NCBI RefSeq assembly: GCF_026914265.1
Contig: NC_069123.1
Location: 54,409,473 to 54,473,472 of the forward strand
Origin: Mya arenaria
Taxonomy: Eukaryota; Mollusca; Bivalvia; Myida; Myidae
Length of the DNA stretch: 64,000 nt
Reading direction: 5' to 3'
In this document: positions 44,721 to 57,988 of the stretch, piece after piece
How positions within the stretch are numbered: the first letter of the stretch is position 1
Layout: every line of letters begins with the position of its first letter
Notes under the pieces: generated by a model
Databases searched by the model: none
What the model saw: only the letters and a program-made list of their open reading frames with translations
What the model was told of the DNA's origin: nothing
Program-made: the position numbers and the translations under genes

Positions 44721-45580
44721 GAGTAAGATTGCCAGTCTATGTACATGTATGGTAGGGCCACTATGCAGTCGGTATGCAATGTGTTTGCGTATACCGCCAC
44801 GATTGTATATAGCTTACGCGGTCATGGTGTTCGCGACTAAAATATTGCATTTACTTAGGCCAATCTATTTCATGCCAATGTTTACATTTTTTTTTGTTTA
44901 GTCATGAATATGAAGAGTGCCTCTGGAATTATACGATATTCTAAAATGTAATCAACGTAAACAAACATATTTTTGGCCTACAGCAGTTCTGGCTTGAAAT
45001 ATTGTGTACTGGCTCATAAAGCACTCCAACAAGCAACATTACCAGCCTAATGATACGTTAATTCAAGTGGCAAATGTTGTTGCTTCTTTGAAGATTAAAG
45101 AAACATGCTAAGTGCTCAATCTTACAATTTTGAAGATATAAATTTATTTCACTTTTATTAGTTTCAAGTTTCTTAGTTTTGAAATAATTAATTTGAACTG
45201 GAAATGATATATACACTTTTATGGCGGTGAAGGGTTGTCTAATTATTAATTTATATATTTATATCATTCAGAATCAGATTTATTGTTGCCGAGTCGTTAG
45301 GTATTTAATAACTTTAATGAAGTACTTAGACGATTGAAGGTTGTCTGAAACAACGCTAAACATGTGAACCTAACGTTTTGTAGTAAAGTTCCATAACTGC
45401 AGCATTTAACATCAACTTTGACTGTAACATAAATTGATTTTACATGTGTGGAAACAGTCTATTTTGCTTTTATGAAATTCTTTAAAGTCGGTTTCAGTCT
45501 GTTTCACTTATGTCAAGACACCAGTTATACTTGTTTCCTGAAAGCACTCGTACATTCATAACAAATCAACCGGCCCGGCA
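44721..45580. other. Spacer between two giant minisatellites
   Basis: Ordinary AT-rich sequence without gene or repeat. The strand composition changes here from G/T-rich to A/C-rich repeats on the plus strand. Confidence 0.45.
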
Positions 45581-45583
45581 GGT

Positions 45584-48500
45584 ATATTCATAAGTTACCA
45601 ACCAAACAACATTATCAAGTAGGTCTCGTCATAAGGTACCAACCAAACAACATTATCAAGTCGGTCTCGTCATAAGGTACCAACCAAACAACATTATCAA
45701 GTAGGTCTCGTCATAAGGTACCAACCAAACAACATTATCAAGTCGGTCTCGTCATAAGGTACCAAACCAAACAACATTATCAAGTAGGTCTCGTCATAAG
45801 GTACCAAACCAAACAACATTACCAAGTAGGTATCGTTATAAAGTACCAACCAAAACACATATCCAAGAAGGTCTCGTTATAGGTACCAATAAACCAGATA
45901 CCCTGGTAGGTCTCATTATTAGTTGCCAAACAAACCACACACACAAGAAGGCTAGATCATAAGCTACCAACCAAAGCACATACCCAAGCAGGTATCGTCA
46001 TAAGTTACCAACCAAAGCACAAACCCAAGAATGTTTCATCAAAAGCTACCAAGCAAAGCACATAACCAAGAAGGCCTCATCATAACCTTCCAATCAAACC
46101 ACAAACCCAAGAAGGTCTCTTCATAACCCATCAACCAAAGCACATACCAAAGAAGGTATCTTCATAAGCTACCAATCAACGCACAAACCGGAGAAGGTCT
46201 CTCCATAAGCCACCAGCCAAAGCACATACCCAAGAAGGTCTCATCACAACCTTCCAATCAAACCACAAACCCAAGAAGGTCTCTTCATAACCTTCCAATC
46301 AAACCACAAACCCAAGAAGGTCTCTTTATAACCCATCAACCAAAGCACATACCAAAGAAGGTATCTTCATAAGCTATCAACGCACAAACCGGAGAAGGTC
46401 TCTTCATAATCCACCAGCCAAAGCACAAACCCAAGAAGATCTCATCATAAGCTACCAACCAAAGCACATACCCAAAAAGGTCTCATCATAAGCTACCAAC
46501 CAAAGCACATACCCAAAAAGGTCTCATCATAAGCTACCAACCAAAGCACAAACCCAAGAAGGTCTCATCATAAGCTACCAACCAAAGCACATGCCCAAGA
46601 AGGTCTCATCATAAGCTACCAACCAAAGCAAAAACCCAAGAAGGTCTCATCATAAGCTACCAACCAAAGCACATACCCAAGAAGGTCTCATCATAAGCTA
46701 CCAACCAAAGCACATACCCAAGAAGGTCTCATCCTAAGCTATCAACCAAACCACATACCCAAGAATGTTTCATCAAAAGCTACCAAGCAAAGCACATAAC
46801 CAAGAAGGCCTCATCATAACCTTCCAATCAAACCACAAACCCAAGAAGGTCTCTTCATAACCCATCAACCAAAGCACATACCAAAGAAGGTATCTTCATA
46901 AGCTACCAATCAACGCACAAACCGGAGAAGGTCTCTCCATAAGCCACCAGCCAAAGCACATACCCAAGAAGGTCTCATCACAACCTTCCAATCAAACCAC
47001 AAACCCAAGAAGGTCTCTTCATAACCTTCCAATCAAACCACAAACCCAAGAAGGTCTCTTTATAACCCATCAACCAAAGCACATACCAAAGAAGGTATCT
47101 TCATTAGCTATCAACGCACAAACCGGAGAAGGTCTCTTCATAATCCACCAGCCAAAGCACAAACCCAAGAAGGTCTCATCATAAGCTACCAACCAAAGCA
47201 CATACCCAAAAAGGTCTCATCATAAGCTACCAACCAAAGCACATACCCAAAAAGGTCTCATCATAAGCTACCAACCAAAGCACAAACCCAAGAAGGTCTC
47301 ATCATAAGCTACCAACCAAAGCACATGCCCAAGAAGGTCTCATCATAAGCTACCAACCAAAGCAAAAACCCAAGAAGGTCTCATCATAAGCTACCAACCA
47401 AAGCACATACCCAAAAAGGTCTCATCATAAGCTGCCAACCAACACAAACCCAAGAAGGTCTCATCATAAGCTATCAACCAAAGCACATACCCAAGAAGGT
47501 CTCATCCTAAGATATCAACCAAAGCACATACCCAAGAAGGTCTCATCATAAGCTACCAACCAAAGCACATACCCAAGAAGGTCTCATCATAAGCTACCAA
47601 CCAAAGCACAAACCCAAGAAGGTCTCATCCTAAGCTACCAACCAAAGCACATACCCAAGTAGGTATCATCGTAAGCTACCAACCAAAGCACATACACAAG
47701 AAGGCCTCACCATAAGCTACCAACCAAAGCACATACCCAAGTAGGTATCATCGTAAGCTACCAACCAAAGCACATACCCAAGAAGGTCTCATCATAAGCT
47801 ACCAACCAAAGCACAAACCCAAGAAGATCTCATCATAAGCTACCAACCAAAGCACATACCCAAAAAGGTCTCATCATAAGATACCAACCAAAGCACATAC
47901 CCAAGTAGGTATCATCCTAAGCTACCAACCAAAGCACATACCAAAGAAGGTCTCATCATAAGATACCAACCAAAGCACAAACCCAAGAAGGTCTCATCAT
48001 AAGATACCAACCAAAGCACATACCCAAGAAGGTCTCATCATAAGCTACCAACCAAAGCACATACCCAAGAAGGTCTCATCCTAAGCTATCAACCAAAGCA
48101 CATACCCAAGTAGGTATCATCGTAAGCTACCAACCAAAGACATACACAAGAAGGTCTCATCATAAGCTACCAACCAAAGCACATACCCAAGTAGGTATCA
48201 TCGTAAGCTACCAACCAAAGCACAAACCCAAGAAGGTCTCACCATAAGCTACCAACCAAAGCACATACCCAAGAAGGTCTCATCATAAGATACCAACCAA
48301 AGCACAAACCCAAGAAGGTCTCATCATAAGCTACCAACCAAAGCACAAACCCAAGAAGGTCTCATCATAAGCTACCAACCAAAGCACAAACCCAAGAAGG
48401 TCTCATCATAAGCTACCAACCAAAGCACAAACCCAAAAAGGTCTCATCATAAGCTACCAACCAAAGCACAAACCCAAGAAGGTCTCATCATAAGCTACCA

Positions 48501-50295
48501 ACCAAAGCACAAACCCAAGAAGGTCTCATCATAAGCTACCAACCAAAGCACAAACCCAAGAAGGTCTCATCATAAGCTACCAACCAAAGCACATACCCAA
48601 GAAGGTCTCATCATAAGCTACCAACCAAAGCACAAACCCAAGAAGGTCTCATCATAAGCTACCAACCAAAGCACAAACCCAAGAAGGTCTCATCATAAGC
48701 TACCAACCAAAGCACAAACCCAAGAAGGTCTCATCCTAAGCTACCAACCAAAGCACAAACCCAAGAAGGTCTCATCCTAAGATACCAACCAAAGCACATA
48801 CCCAAGAAGGTCTCATCATAAGCTACCAACCAAAGCACATACCCAAGAAGGTCTCATCCTAAGCTACCAACCAAAGCACATACCCAAGAAGGTCTCATCC
48901 TAAGCTACCAACCAAAGCACATACCCAAGAAGGTCTCATCCTAAGCTACCAACCAAAGCACAAACCCAAGAAGGTCTCATCCTAAGCTACCAACCAAAGC
49001 ACATACCCAAGAAGGTCTCATCATAAGATACCAACCAAAGCACATACCCAAGAAGGTCTCATCCTAAGCTATCAACCAAAGCACAAACCCAAGAAGGTCT
49101 CATCATAAGCTACCAACCAAAGCACAAACCCAAGAAGGTCTCATCATAAGCTACCAACCAAAGCACATACCCAAGAAGGTCTCATCATAAGCTACCAACC
49201 AAAGCACAAACCCAAGAAGGTCTCATCATAAGCTACCAACCAAAGCACAAACCCAAGAAGGTCTCATCATAAGCTACCAACCAAAGCACAAACCCAAGAA
49301 GGTCTCATCATAAGCTACCAACCAAAGCACAAACCCAAGAAGGTCTCATCATAAGCTACCAACCAAAGCACAAACCCAAGAAGGTCTCATCCTAAGATAC
49401 CAACCAAAGCACATACCCAAGAAGGTCTCATCATAAGCTACCAACCAAAGCACATACCCAAGAAGGTCTCATCCTAAGCTACCAACCAAAGCACATACCC
49501 AAGAAGGTCTCATCCTAAGCTACCAACCAAAGCACAAACCCAAGAAGGTCTCATCCTAAGCTACCAACCAAAGCACATACCCAAGAAGGTCTCATCATAA
49601 GCTACCAACCAAAGCACATACCCAAGAAGGTCTCATCCTAAGCTATCAACCAAAGCACATACCCAAGAAGGTCTCATCCTAAGCTACCAACCAAAGCACA
49701 TACCCAAGAAGGTCTCATCCTAAGCTACCAACCAAAGCACATACCCAAGAAGGTCTCATCATAAGCTACCAACCAAAGCACATACCCAAGAAGGTCTCAT
49801 CCTAAGCTATCAACCAAAGCACATACCCAAGAAGGTCTCATCATAAGCTACCAACCAAAGCACATACCCAAGAAGGTCTCATCCTAAGCTACCAACCAAA
49901 GCACATACCCAAGAAGGTCTCATCATAAGCTACCAACCAAAGCACATACCCAAGAAGGTCTCATCATAAGCTACCAACCAAAGCACATACCCAAGAAGGT
50001 CTCATCCTAAGATATCAACCAAAGCACATACCCAAGAAGGTCTCATCATAAGCTACCAACCAAAGCACATACCCAAGAAGGTCTCATCATAAGATACCAA
50101 CCAAAGCACATACCCAAGAAGGTCTCATCATAAGCTACCAACCAAAGCACATACCCAAGAAGGTCTCATCATAAGCTACCAACCAAAGCACATACCCAAG
50201 AAGGTCTCATCGTAAGCTATCAACCAAAGCACATACCCAAGTAGGTATCATCGTAATCTACCAACCAAAGACATACACAAGAGATATTATGGTAA
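45584..50295. repeat. 41-bp minisatellite, about 115 units over 4.7 kb
   Basis: The consensus joins 'aagctaccaaccaaagcaca' with '(t/a)acccaagaaggtctcatc' and 'at' or 'ct'. The left edge has a divergent sub-family ('aaacaacattatcaagtagg'), the middle a higher-order block, and 47500-50250 is highly homogeneous with four or five recurring base variants (cacata/cacaaa, catcat/catcct, gctacc/gatacc). There is no spacer between units, so it is not a CRISPR array. Plus strand is A/C-rich with very few T/G runs. Confidence 0.96.
46027..47495. repeat. Tandem duplication of ~734 bp inside the 41-bp array
   Basis: A rare-variant string ('aagaatgtttcatcaaaagc', 'aaggcctcatcataacc', 'caacgcacaaaccggag', 'cacatgcccaag', 'gcaaaaacccaag') appears in identical order from 46027 and again from 46761. 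Every marker is shifted by 734 bases (18 units with a few short ones). Very few differences separate the two, so the duplication is recent. Confidence 0.88.
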
Positions 50296-50449
50296 GCTAC
50301 GGACCAGATAAGAAATATGGATAAAACGATCTATAAAGTACTTAAGAGAGAATATCAGAACAATCAGGACTACATTCTAAAACCTAAAATGTTTTTTTTT
50401 AACGAACGAAATGTTGAATCTACTGTGTTGTTCATTTTCTTGGTTAAAT

Positions 50450-53400
50450 ACGACATGTCAATACTTTGCATGAGGCTTAATATTAAAGGTTTATGTTCAC
50501 AGTTATTCGTCTGGTCAAATACTTGGCATGATGCTTAATATTAAAGGTACATGTTCACAGTTATTCGTCTGGTCAGATATTTGGCATGAGGCTTAATATT
50601 AAAGGTACATGTTCACAGTTATTCGTCTGGTCAGATACTTTGTATGAGGTTTAATATTGAGACTCGTTCAAAGTGAGTATCCGGATCAGATACTTTGTAT
50701 GAGGCTTAATATTAAAGGGACTCGTTCACAGTTAATATCCGGGTAAGGTACTTTGAATTAGGCTTTATTTTAAACGTACTAGTTTACAGTTAATACCCGG
50801 GTCAGATACTTTGTATGAGGCTTAATATTAAAACGACTCGTTCACAGTTAATATCCGGGTCTGATTCTTTGTTTGAGGATTAAAATTAAAGGGACTCGTT
50901 CACAGTTAATAGTCGGGTCAAATACTTTGTATGATGCTTAATATTAAAGGTACATGTTCACAGTTCAAACCCGGGTCAGATACTTTGTATGAGGCTTAAT
51001 GTCAAAGGGACTCGTTCACAGTTTATTCACAGGTCATATGCTTTGCATGAGGCTTAATATTGAAGGGACTCGTTCACAGTTTATATCCGGGTCAGATACT
51101 TTGTATGAGGCTTAATGTCAAAGGGACTCGTTCACAGTTTATACCCGGGTCAGATACTTTGTATGAGGCTTAATGTCAAAGGGGCTCGTTCACAGTTTAT
51201 ACCCGGGTCAGATACTTTGTATGAGGCTTAATGTTAAAGGACCTCGTTCACAGTTAATACCCGAGTCAGATACTTTGTATGAGGCTTAATGTTAAAGGGA
51301 CTCGTTCACAGTTAATACCCGGGTCAGATACTTTGTATGAGGCTTAATGTTAAAAGAACTCGTTCACAGTTTATTCCCGGGTCAGATACTTTGTATAAGA
51401 CCTAATATAAAAGGGACTCGTTCACAGTTAATACCCGGGTCAGATACTTTGTATGAGGCTTAATGTTAAACGAACTCGTTCACAGTTAATACCCGAGTCA
51501 GATACTTTGTATAAGACCTAATATAAAAGGGACTCGTTCACAGTTAATACCCGGGTCAGATACTTTGTATGAGGCTGAATGTCAAAGGAACTCGTTCACA
51601 GTTAATACCCGGGTCAGATACTTTGTATGAAGCTGAATGTCAAGGGAACTCGTTCACAGTTAATACCCGGGACAGATACTTTGTGTTAGGCTGAATGTCA
51701 AAGGAACTCGTTCACAGTTAATACCCGGGTCAGATACTTTGTGTGAGACTGAATGTCAGAGGGACTCGTTCACAGTTAATATCCGGGTCAGATACTTTGT
51801 ATGAGGCTTGATATTCAAGAGACTCGTTCACAGTTAATACCCGGGTCAGATACTTTGTATGAGACTTACTATTAAAGGGACTCGTTCACAGTTAATAGTC
51901 GGGTCAGATACTTTGTATGAGGCTGAATGCCAAAGGGACTCGTTCACAGTTTCTTCCCGGATCAGATACTTTGTATGAGGCTTTATGTTAAAGGAACAGG
52001 TTCACAGTTTATACCCGGGTCAGATACCTTGTATGAGGCTTAATGTTAAAGGGACTCGTTCACAGTTTATACCCGGGTCAGATACTTTGTATGAGGCTTT
52101 ATGTTAAAGGAACTCGTTCACAGTTTATTCCCGGATTAGATACTTTGTATGAGGCTTAATGTTAAAGGAACTCGTTCACAGTTTATTCCCGGTCAGATAC
52201 CTTGTATGAGGCTTAATGTTAAAGGAACTCGTTCACAGTTTCTTCCCGGGTCAGATACCTTGTATGAGGCTTAATGTTAAAGGGACTCGTTCACAGTTTC
52301 TTCCCGGGTCAGATACCTTGTATGAGGCTTAATGTTAAAGGAACTCGTTCACAGTTTATTCCCGGATCAGATACTTTGTATGAGCCTTAATGTTAAAGGA
52401 ACTCGTTCACAGTTTATACCCGGTCAGATACTTTGTATGAGGCTTAATGTGAAAGAACTCGTTCACAGTTTATACCCGGGTCAGATACTTTGTTTGAGGC
52501 TTAATGTCAAAGGAACTCGTTCACAGTTAATACCCGGGTCAGATACTTTGTATGAGGCTGAATGTCAAAGGGACTCGTTCACAGTTAATACCCGGGTCAG
52601 ATACTTTGTGTGAGACTGAATGTCAAAGGAACTCGTTCACAGTTTATACCCGGGTCAGATACTTTGTGTGAGACTGAATGTCAAAGGAACTCGTTCACAG
52701 TTAATACCCGGGTCAGATACTTTGTGTGAGACTGAATGTCAAAGGAACTCGTTCACAGTTAATACCCGGGTCAGATACTTTGTATGAGACTGAATGTCAA
52801 AGGAACTCGTTCACAGTTAATACCCGGGTCAGATACTTTGTGTGAGACTGAATGTCAAAGGAACTCGTTCACAGTTAATACCCGGGTCAGATACTTTGTG
52901 TGAGACTGAATGTCAAAGGAACTCGTTCACAGTTAATACCCGGGTCAGATACTTTGTGTGAGACTGAATGTCAAAGGAACTCGTTCACAGTTAATACCCG
53001 GGTCAGATACTTTGTGTGAGACTGAATGTCAAAGGAACTCGTTCACAGTTAATACCCGGGTCAGATACTTTGTGTGAGACTGAATGTCAAAGGAACTCGT
53101 TCACAGTTAATACCCGGGTCAGATACTTTGTGTGAGACTGAATGTCAAAGGAACTCGTTAACAGTTAATACCCGGGTCAGATACTTTGTGTGAGACTGAA
53201 TGTCAAAGGGACTTGTTCACAGTTAAAATACGGGTCAGATACTTTGTATGAGGCTTTATGTTAAAGGAACTCGTTCACAGTTTCTTCCCGGATCAGATAC
53301 TTTGTATGAGGCTTAATGTTAAAGGAACTCGTTCACAGTTTCTTCCCGGATCAGATACTTTGTATGAGGCTTAACGTTAAAGGAACTCGTTCACAGTTTA

Positions 53401-54355
53401 TACCCGGTCAGATACTTTGTATGAGGCTTAATGTTAAAAGAACTCGTTCACAGTTTATACTCGGGTCAGATACTTTGTATGAGGCTTAATGTTAAAAGAA
53501 CTCGTTCACAGTTTATACCCGGGTCAGATACTTTGTATGAGGCTGAATGTCAAAGGAACTCGTTCACAGTTAATAGTCGGGTCAGATACTTTGTATGAGA
53601 CCTAATATTAAAGAGGCTCGTTCATTGTTAGTAGTCGGGTCAGATACTTTGTATGAGGCTTAATTTTAAAGAGACTCGTTCATTATTAGAAGTCGGATCA
53701 GATACTTTTTATGAGGCTGAATGTCAAAGGAACTCGCTCAAAGTTTATACCCGAGTCAGATACTTTGCATGATGCTTGCTATTCAAGGGACTCGTTCACA
53801 GTTAATAGTCGGGTCAGATCCTTTCATGATGCTTGCTATACAAGGGACTCGTTCACAGTTAATACCCGGGTCAGATACTTTGGATGATGCTTGCTATTCA
53901 AGGGACTCGTTCACAGTTAATAGTCGGGTCAGATCCTTTCATGATGCTTGCTATTCAAGGGACTCGTTCACAGTTAATACCCGGGTCAGATACTTTGCAT
54001 GATGCTTGCTATTCAAGGGACTCGTTCACAGTTAATACCGGGTCAGATACTTTGCATGATGATTGCTATTCAAGGGACTCGTTCACAGTTAATAGTCGGG
54101 TCAGATACTTTGCATGATGCTTGCTATTCAAGGGACTCGTTCACAGTTAATAGTCGGGTCAGATCCTTTCACGATGCTTGCTATACAAGGGACTCGTTCA
54201 CAGTTAATACCCGGGTCAGATACTTTGCATGATGCTTGCTATTCAAGGGACTCGTTCACAGTTAATAGTCGGGTCAGATACTTTGCATGATGCCTGCTAT
54301 TCAAGGGACTCGTTCACAGTTAATAGTCGGGTCAGATACTTTGTATGATGCTATG
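50450..54355. repeat. 58-bp minisatellite, about 67 units over 3.9 kb
   Basis: The unit reads 'aaaggaactcgttcacagtt', 'aatacccgggtcagatactt', then 'tg(t/g)(a/t)tgag(g/a)ct(t/g)aatgtc'. Sub-families occupy blocks: divergent at 50450-50950, 'gaggcttaatgtta' at 51000-52550, a nearly identical run with 'gtgtgagactgaatgtc' at 52590-53200, and a 'gatgcttgctattcaaggga' type at 53760-54330, some of these with 57 bases. Most units carry a CCCGGG site. The frames here change register between units and are not genes. Confidence 0.95.
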
Positions 54356-55764
54356 AACTCGTTCATTCATAGTCTACAGCCGGTTCTGATATCGAACAAA
54401 TTATTTTCGTGTGAACATGATGTGAAGAAAATGCTTGATTTAATGATAAAACATCATTAAAAATTTAAAATAGAGCTCTTATGTTAATGGTTATCTTGTG
54501 AAAATACTCATTTTAAGGGGTTGGGTTTACAAAATTCCGTTCAAACGAGAATCAGCCGGTTGATGGTTGCTGTAGGTGCATTTCCATTAGTAAACTAACT
54601 CAATTTCGAAACAGCTTGAAAATGATCGTGGCCAACATAAACAACAGTGTACGAGTCCCTTTAACACATATCAGCACCTCGCCAAACATGGTATCGATCA
54701 AGATCCATCGGAAAACCTCAAATAACTCACGGAAGTGTGTACTCCTCATTGAGTGTCGTTCCCAGTCATATACATGTATTTTAATATAAACAAACTGTGG
54801 GAAGGGGAGGGGGCGAGCAAAAACACAAACCATCTCTGTTTCAGCAAAATTAGAAAAATGACTTGAATCGACAATTTTGCAAATGTGATTATCTGAATTG
54901 ATATTCCGAGGCATATGTGCAATTTCCTTTGTACAACTAGTATAGATGGTCTTAGTGGCATGGACAAGATTGGAGTTATCCAGTTAGATTTGATATTATG
55001 AGTTGGCATTTTTGGACAAGGAGTGTCAACTCATGTTTTGGGTCTGGATGCGTGGGAAAAGTTGAAAAGGTACAGTAAACTTGATAGCCGGTAAACAAAG
55101 ATGGGGTAAAACGAAACAGGAAACGGAACACCGAGGCGTGACCTTGAGATGTGCACTTGAAATATCATACACTTGAATCATTCATCGCCTAACTTTCACC
55201 ATCATGACACTTACACGGGCAAGTCGTCAAATTCATTATATCATTGCATTATTTACATATCATTTACACACACCAAACTTTCTCCCACAGAATGGTAGAT
55301 CCAGCTACTCCTACCCAATGTGCCCATGAAATTGCTTTAGTCAAAAAGTTCCTTTGTTCAAAATTTTACATGGTTACATACAATTGAGATGTGCATGCTT
55401 TACATCACATGCATTACTACGGTTGATGCGTACATAGTGTGGCAATGTCCGTATTTATCAGAATGGACCTTGAAAGTAATAACCAGTCCTGTGGATTTAA
55501 GGGGTTTTCCTAACAATGTATTGCCTTTTAACTCTAGACTTCCTGACAAACAATATACTGTCTTTAAACAGTTCCTTTAAGGTATCTGATATACAGATAA
55601 ACTTGTCATTTTATGGAGCCATTTGCGCTGATGTTAAAAATTGCTGTCTGGTACCCCCCATAATTTTGGCAAAATTTAAAAGGGTATTGCTGTCTTCAAT
55701 ACTTATATAAAAATATTATGTTTGAACATACATTATCATCTATAACAAGATCGTAGCTTTTTAT
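54356..55764. other. Intergenic DNA, no gene recognised
   Basis: Non-repetitive sequence with some short frames (54600-55009 minus, 55389-55710 plus) that have no recognisable domain. Confidence 0.35.
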
Positions 55765-56345
55765 GCGTAACTGCGTGTTTGGCGTAACTGCGTGTTTGGC
55801 GTAACTGCGTAACTGCGTGTTTGGCGTAACTGCGTAACTGCGTGTTAGGCGTAACTGCGTAACTGCGTGTTTGGAGTAACTGCGTGTTTGGCGTAACTGC
55901 GTGTTTGGCGTAACTGTAACTGCGTGTTTGGAGTAACTGTGTGTTTGGAGTAACTGCGTGTTTGGCGTAACTGCGTGTTTGGCGTACCTGCGTGTTTGGC
56001 GTAACTGCGTGTTTGGCTTAACTGCGTGTTTGGCGTAACTGCGTGTTTGGAGTAACTGTGTGTTTGGAGTAACTGCGTGTTTGGCGTAACTGCGTGTTTG
56101 GAGTAACTGTGTGTTTGGAGTAACTGCGTGTTTGGCGTAACTGCGTGTTTGGCGTAACTGCGTGTTTGGAGTAACTGTGTGTTTGGAGTAACTGCGTGTT
56201 TGGCGTAACTGCGTGTTTGGCGTGTTTGGCGTAACTGCGTGTTTGGAGTAACTGTGTGTTTGGATTAACTGCGTGTTTGGTGTAATGCGTGTTTGGCGTA
56301 ACTGCGTGTTTGACGTAACTACGTGTTTGGCGTAACTGCATTTTT
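55765..56345. repeat. 17-bp minisatellite, about 33 units
   Basis: The unit is 'gtaactgcgtgtttggc' with G/A and C/T variants ('gtaactgtgtgtttgga'). The first part also has an 8-base shortened form 'gtaactgc' doubled in places. The minus-strand frame of Thr-Pro-Asn-Thr-Gln repeats (56018-56341) follows from 3x17 = 51 bases and is not called a gene. Confidence 0.93.
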
Positions 56346-56604
56346 AGCGCATCTGCGTTTTAATAACAGTATCGTAATGACATTTATCGCATAGATTCTG
56401 ACCCTTTCATGGCGACGGTACCCCACAGTTTGTATTTTATGTTTATTATTTAAACTAAAATCGGACGAATGACGGCGTATTTTGTACCGATCCTGGTACA
56501 TCAATGTCCGATGATGATGAAGATTACTATTTTATACTTACCAGTAATATATAGAGATTTATCAGTGAAATAAAATTTGGCATTTCATTGTATAAACAAT
56601 GAAT
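56346..56604. other. Spacer between the 17-bp and 25-bp arrays
   Basis: Unremarkable AT-rich sequence. No gene. Confidence 0.4.
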
Positions 56605-56912
56605 CAAACGACAGCGCCCACATGGCTGGGGCACGACAGCGCCCATATGGCTGGGGCACGACAGCGCCCCCATGGCTGGGGCACGACATCGCCCACATGG
56701 CTGGGGCACGACAGCGCACACATGGCTGGGGCACGACAGCGCCCACATGGCTGGGGCACGACAGCGCACACATGGCTGGGGCACGACAGCGCCCCCATGG
56801 CTGGGGCACGACAGCGCCCCCATGGCTGGGGCACGACATCGCCCACATGGCTGGGGCACGACAGCGCACACATGGGTGGGGCACGACATCGCCTACATGG
56901 CTGGGGCACAAT
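56605..56912. repeat. 25-bp GC-rich minisatellite, 12-13 units
   Basis: The unit combines 'catggctggggcacgacagc' with 'gccca'. Variable positions are mainly 'cagc/catc', 'gccc/gcac' and 'cacat/cccat'. It is the most GC-rich tandem array in the window, with two CpG per unit, a GGGG run and an NcoI-like CCATGG in some units. Open frames exist in all plus frames and in minus frames, because 25 is not divisible by three and no stop occurs in the unit. This argues against any one being a gene. Confidence 0.95.
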
Positions 56913-57765
56913 TTCAACGACGTCATAACGTTTCGTTTGCATACTTTCTGGTCCATTTTCTGAAGAAAAAAACTACAATTTATTATTTTATATCCCTTTA
57001 GTAGGCATACAATAAAAATAAAACAATTTTTGTTTTAGCGTATGATCGCAAAATATTTCACCTCTAGAACACCAGAAGTAAATGTTTCACTCGCGGCTTA
57101 TACGGGGTTACATTTCCTCGCCTCGTCCGTTTCTTTGTTTGAGTTTCTTTCCCTGGTCATACACGTCTAGTGAAGTACATACATATTTTATTTCTTTTTT
57201 TGTGATTCAATTACACAAATGGAAATAAGCTATTTTGATTATCCACCCCCATTTCAAGCAGTGCGCAGTAGGTACATAGTTTAGGGCGGTATCCGGTGCA
57301 CCCGGGAACCCCCTCATTCCCACACCAAGAGAACCCTGAACATGTTTCTCAGTTGTGGACTCAATTTCCACAGCAGACACCCGATAGGGTTTGGGGTAAT
57401 CTTAGTTATCACAATGGGGTAATGGGTGTCGAATGTTACTACGCTTTACTATAATTACATGTGAGTAAGAGGTAAATAGTCACTGCCTGAGTTTGACATC
57501 TTTTCGAATATAACGCCTCTGATATAGTATACCAAGCTCATCTTATCGTTCTAAACAAAACTCATCTTAACGTTGTAAATGTACAATTAATAACAATATC
57601 ATTTTTCAGTCTTTATGCTTTTATATAAGATGATAATGTATATCGTAAAAGACGAATGTTGTGATCATAAAATACCTCGCCAAGGCTCGTGTTTTTATCA
57701 AATTAATTCGAAGATTTTTTAATTAAATTCCGTGTTGAATGACTCACTACTTAAAGTCCTCTGAA
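56913..57765. other. Intergenic DNA, no gene recognised
   Basis: AT-rich. A patch at 57285-57400 is richer in GC ('gtgcacccgggaacccc') without a coding signal. Confidence 0.4.
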
Positions 57766-57768
57766 TAA

Positions 57769-57925
57769 ATGCCCCCCTTCCTCCTCCTCCTCCTTTTCCT
57801 CCACCTTCCACCTCCTCCTCCTTTTCCTCCTCCTCCTAATTCTCCTTCTCCTCCTCCTTCGTCTCCTCCTCCTTTTTTATTATTATTATTATTATTACTA
57901 TTATTATTATTATTATTATTATTAC

Positions 57926-57988
<63 letters not shown>
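57769..57988. repeat. (CTC)n then (TTA)n microsatellite
   Basis: A pyrimidine tract of CTC/CTT triplets (57772-57872) runs into a nearly perfect (TTA)n of about 110 bases. The Pro/Leu-rich frame is an artefact. Confidence 0.95.

Noticed and set aside
45584..50295. CRISPR-like regular array of 41-bp repeats
   Set aside because: Units are contiguous without unique spacers, there are no cas genes, and the context is eukaryotic; it is a minisatellite.
53721..54232. Overlapping frames with 'GTRSQLI' repeats
   Set aside because: Frame-shifted readings of the 58-bp minisatellite.
56527..57001. Six overlapping frames of about 100-128 codons across the 25-bp array
   Set aside because: Stop-free unit with length not divisible by three opens all frames at once; no reason to prefer any.
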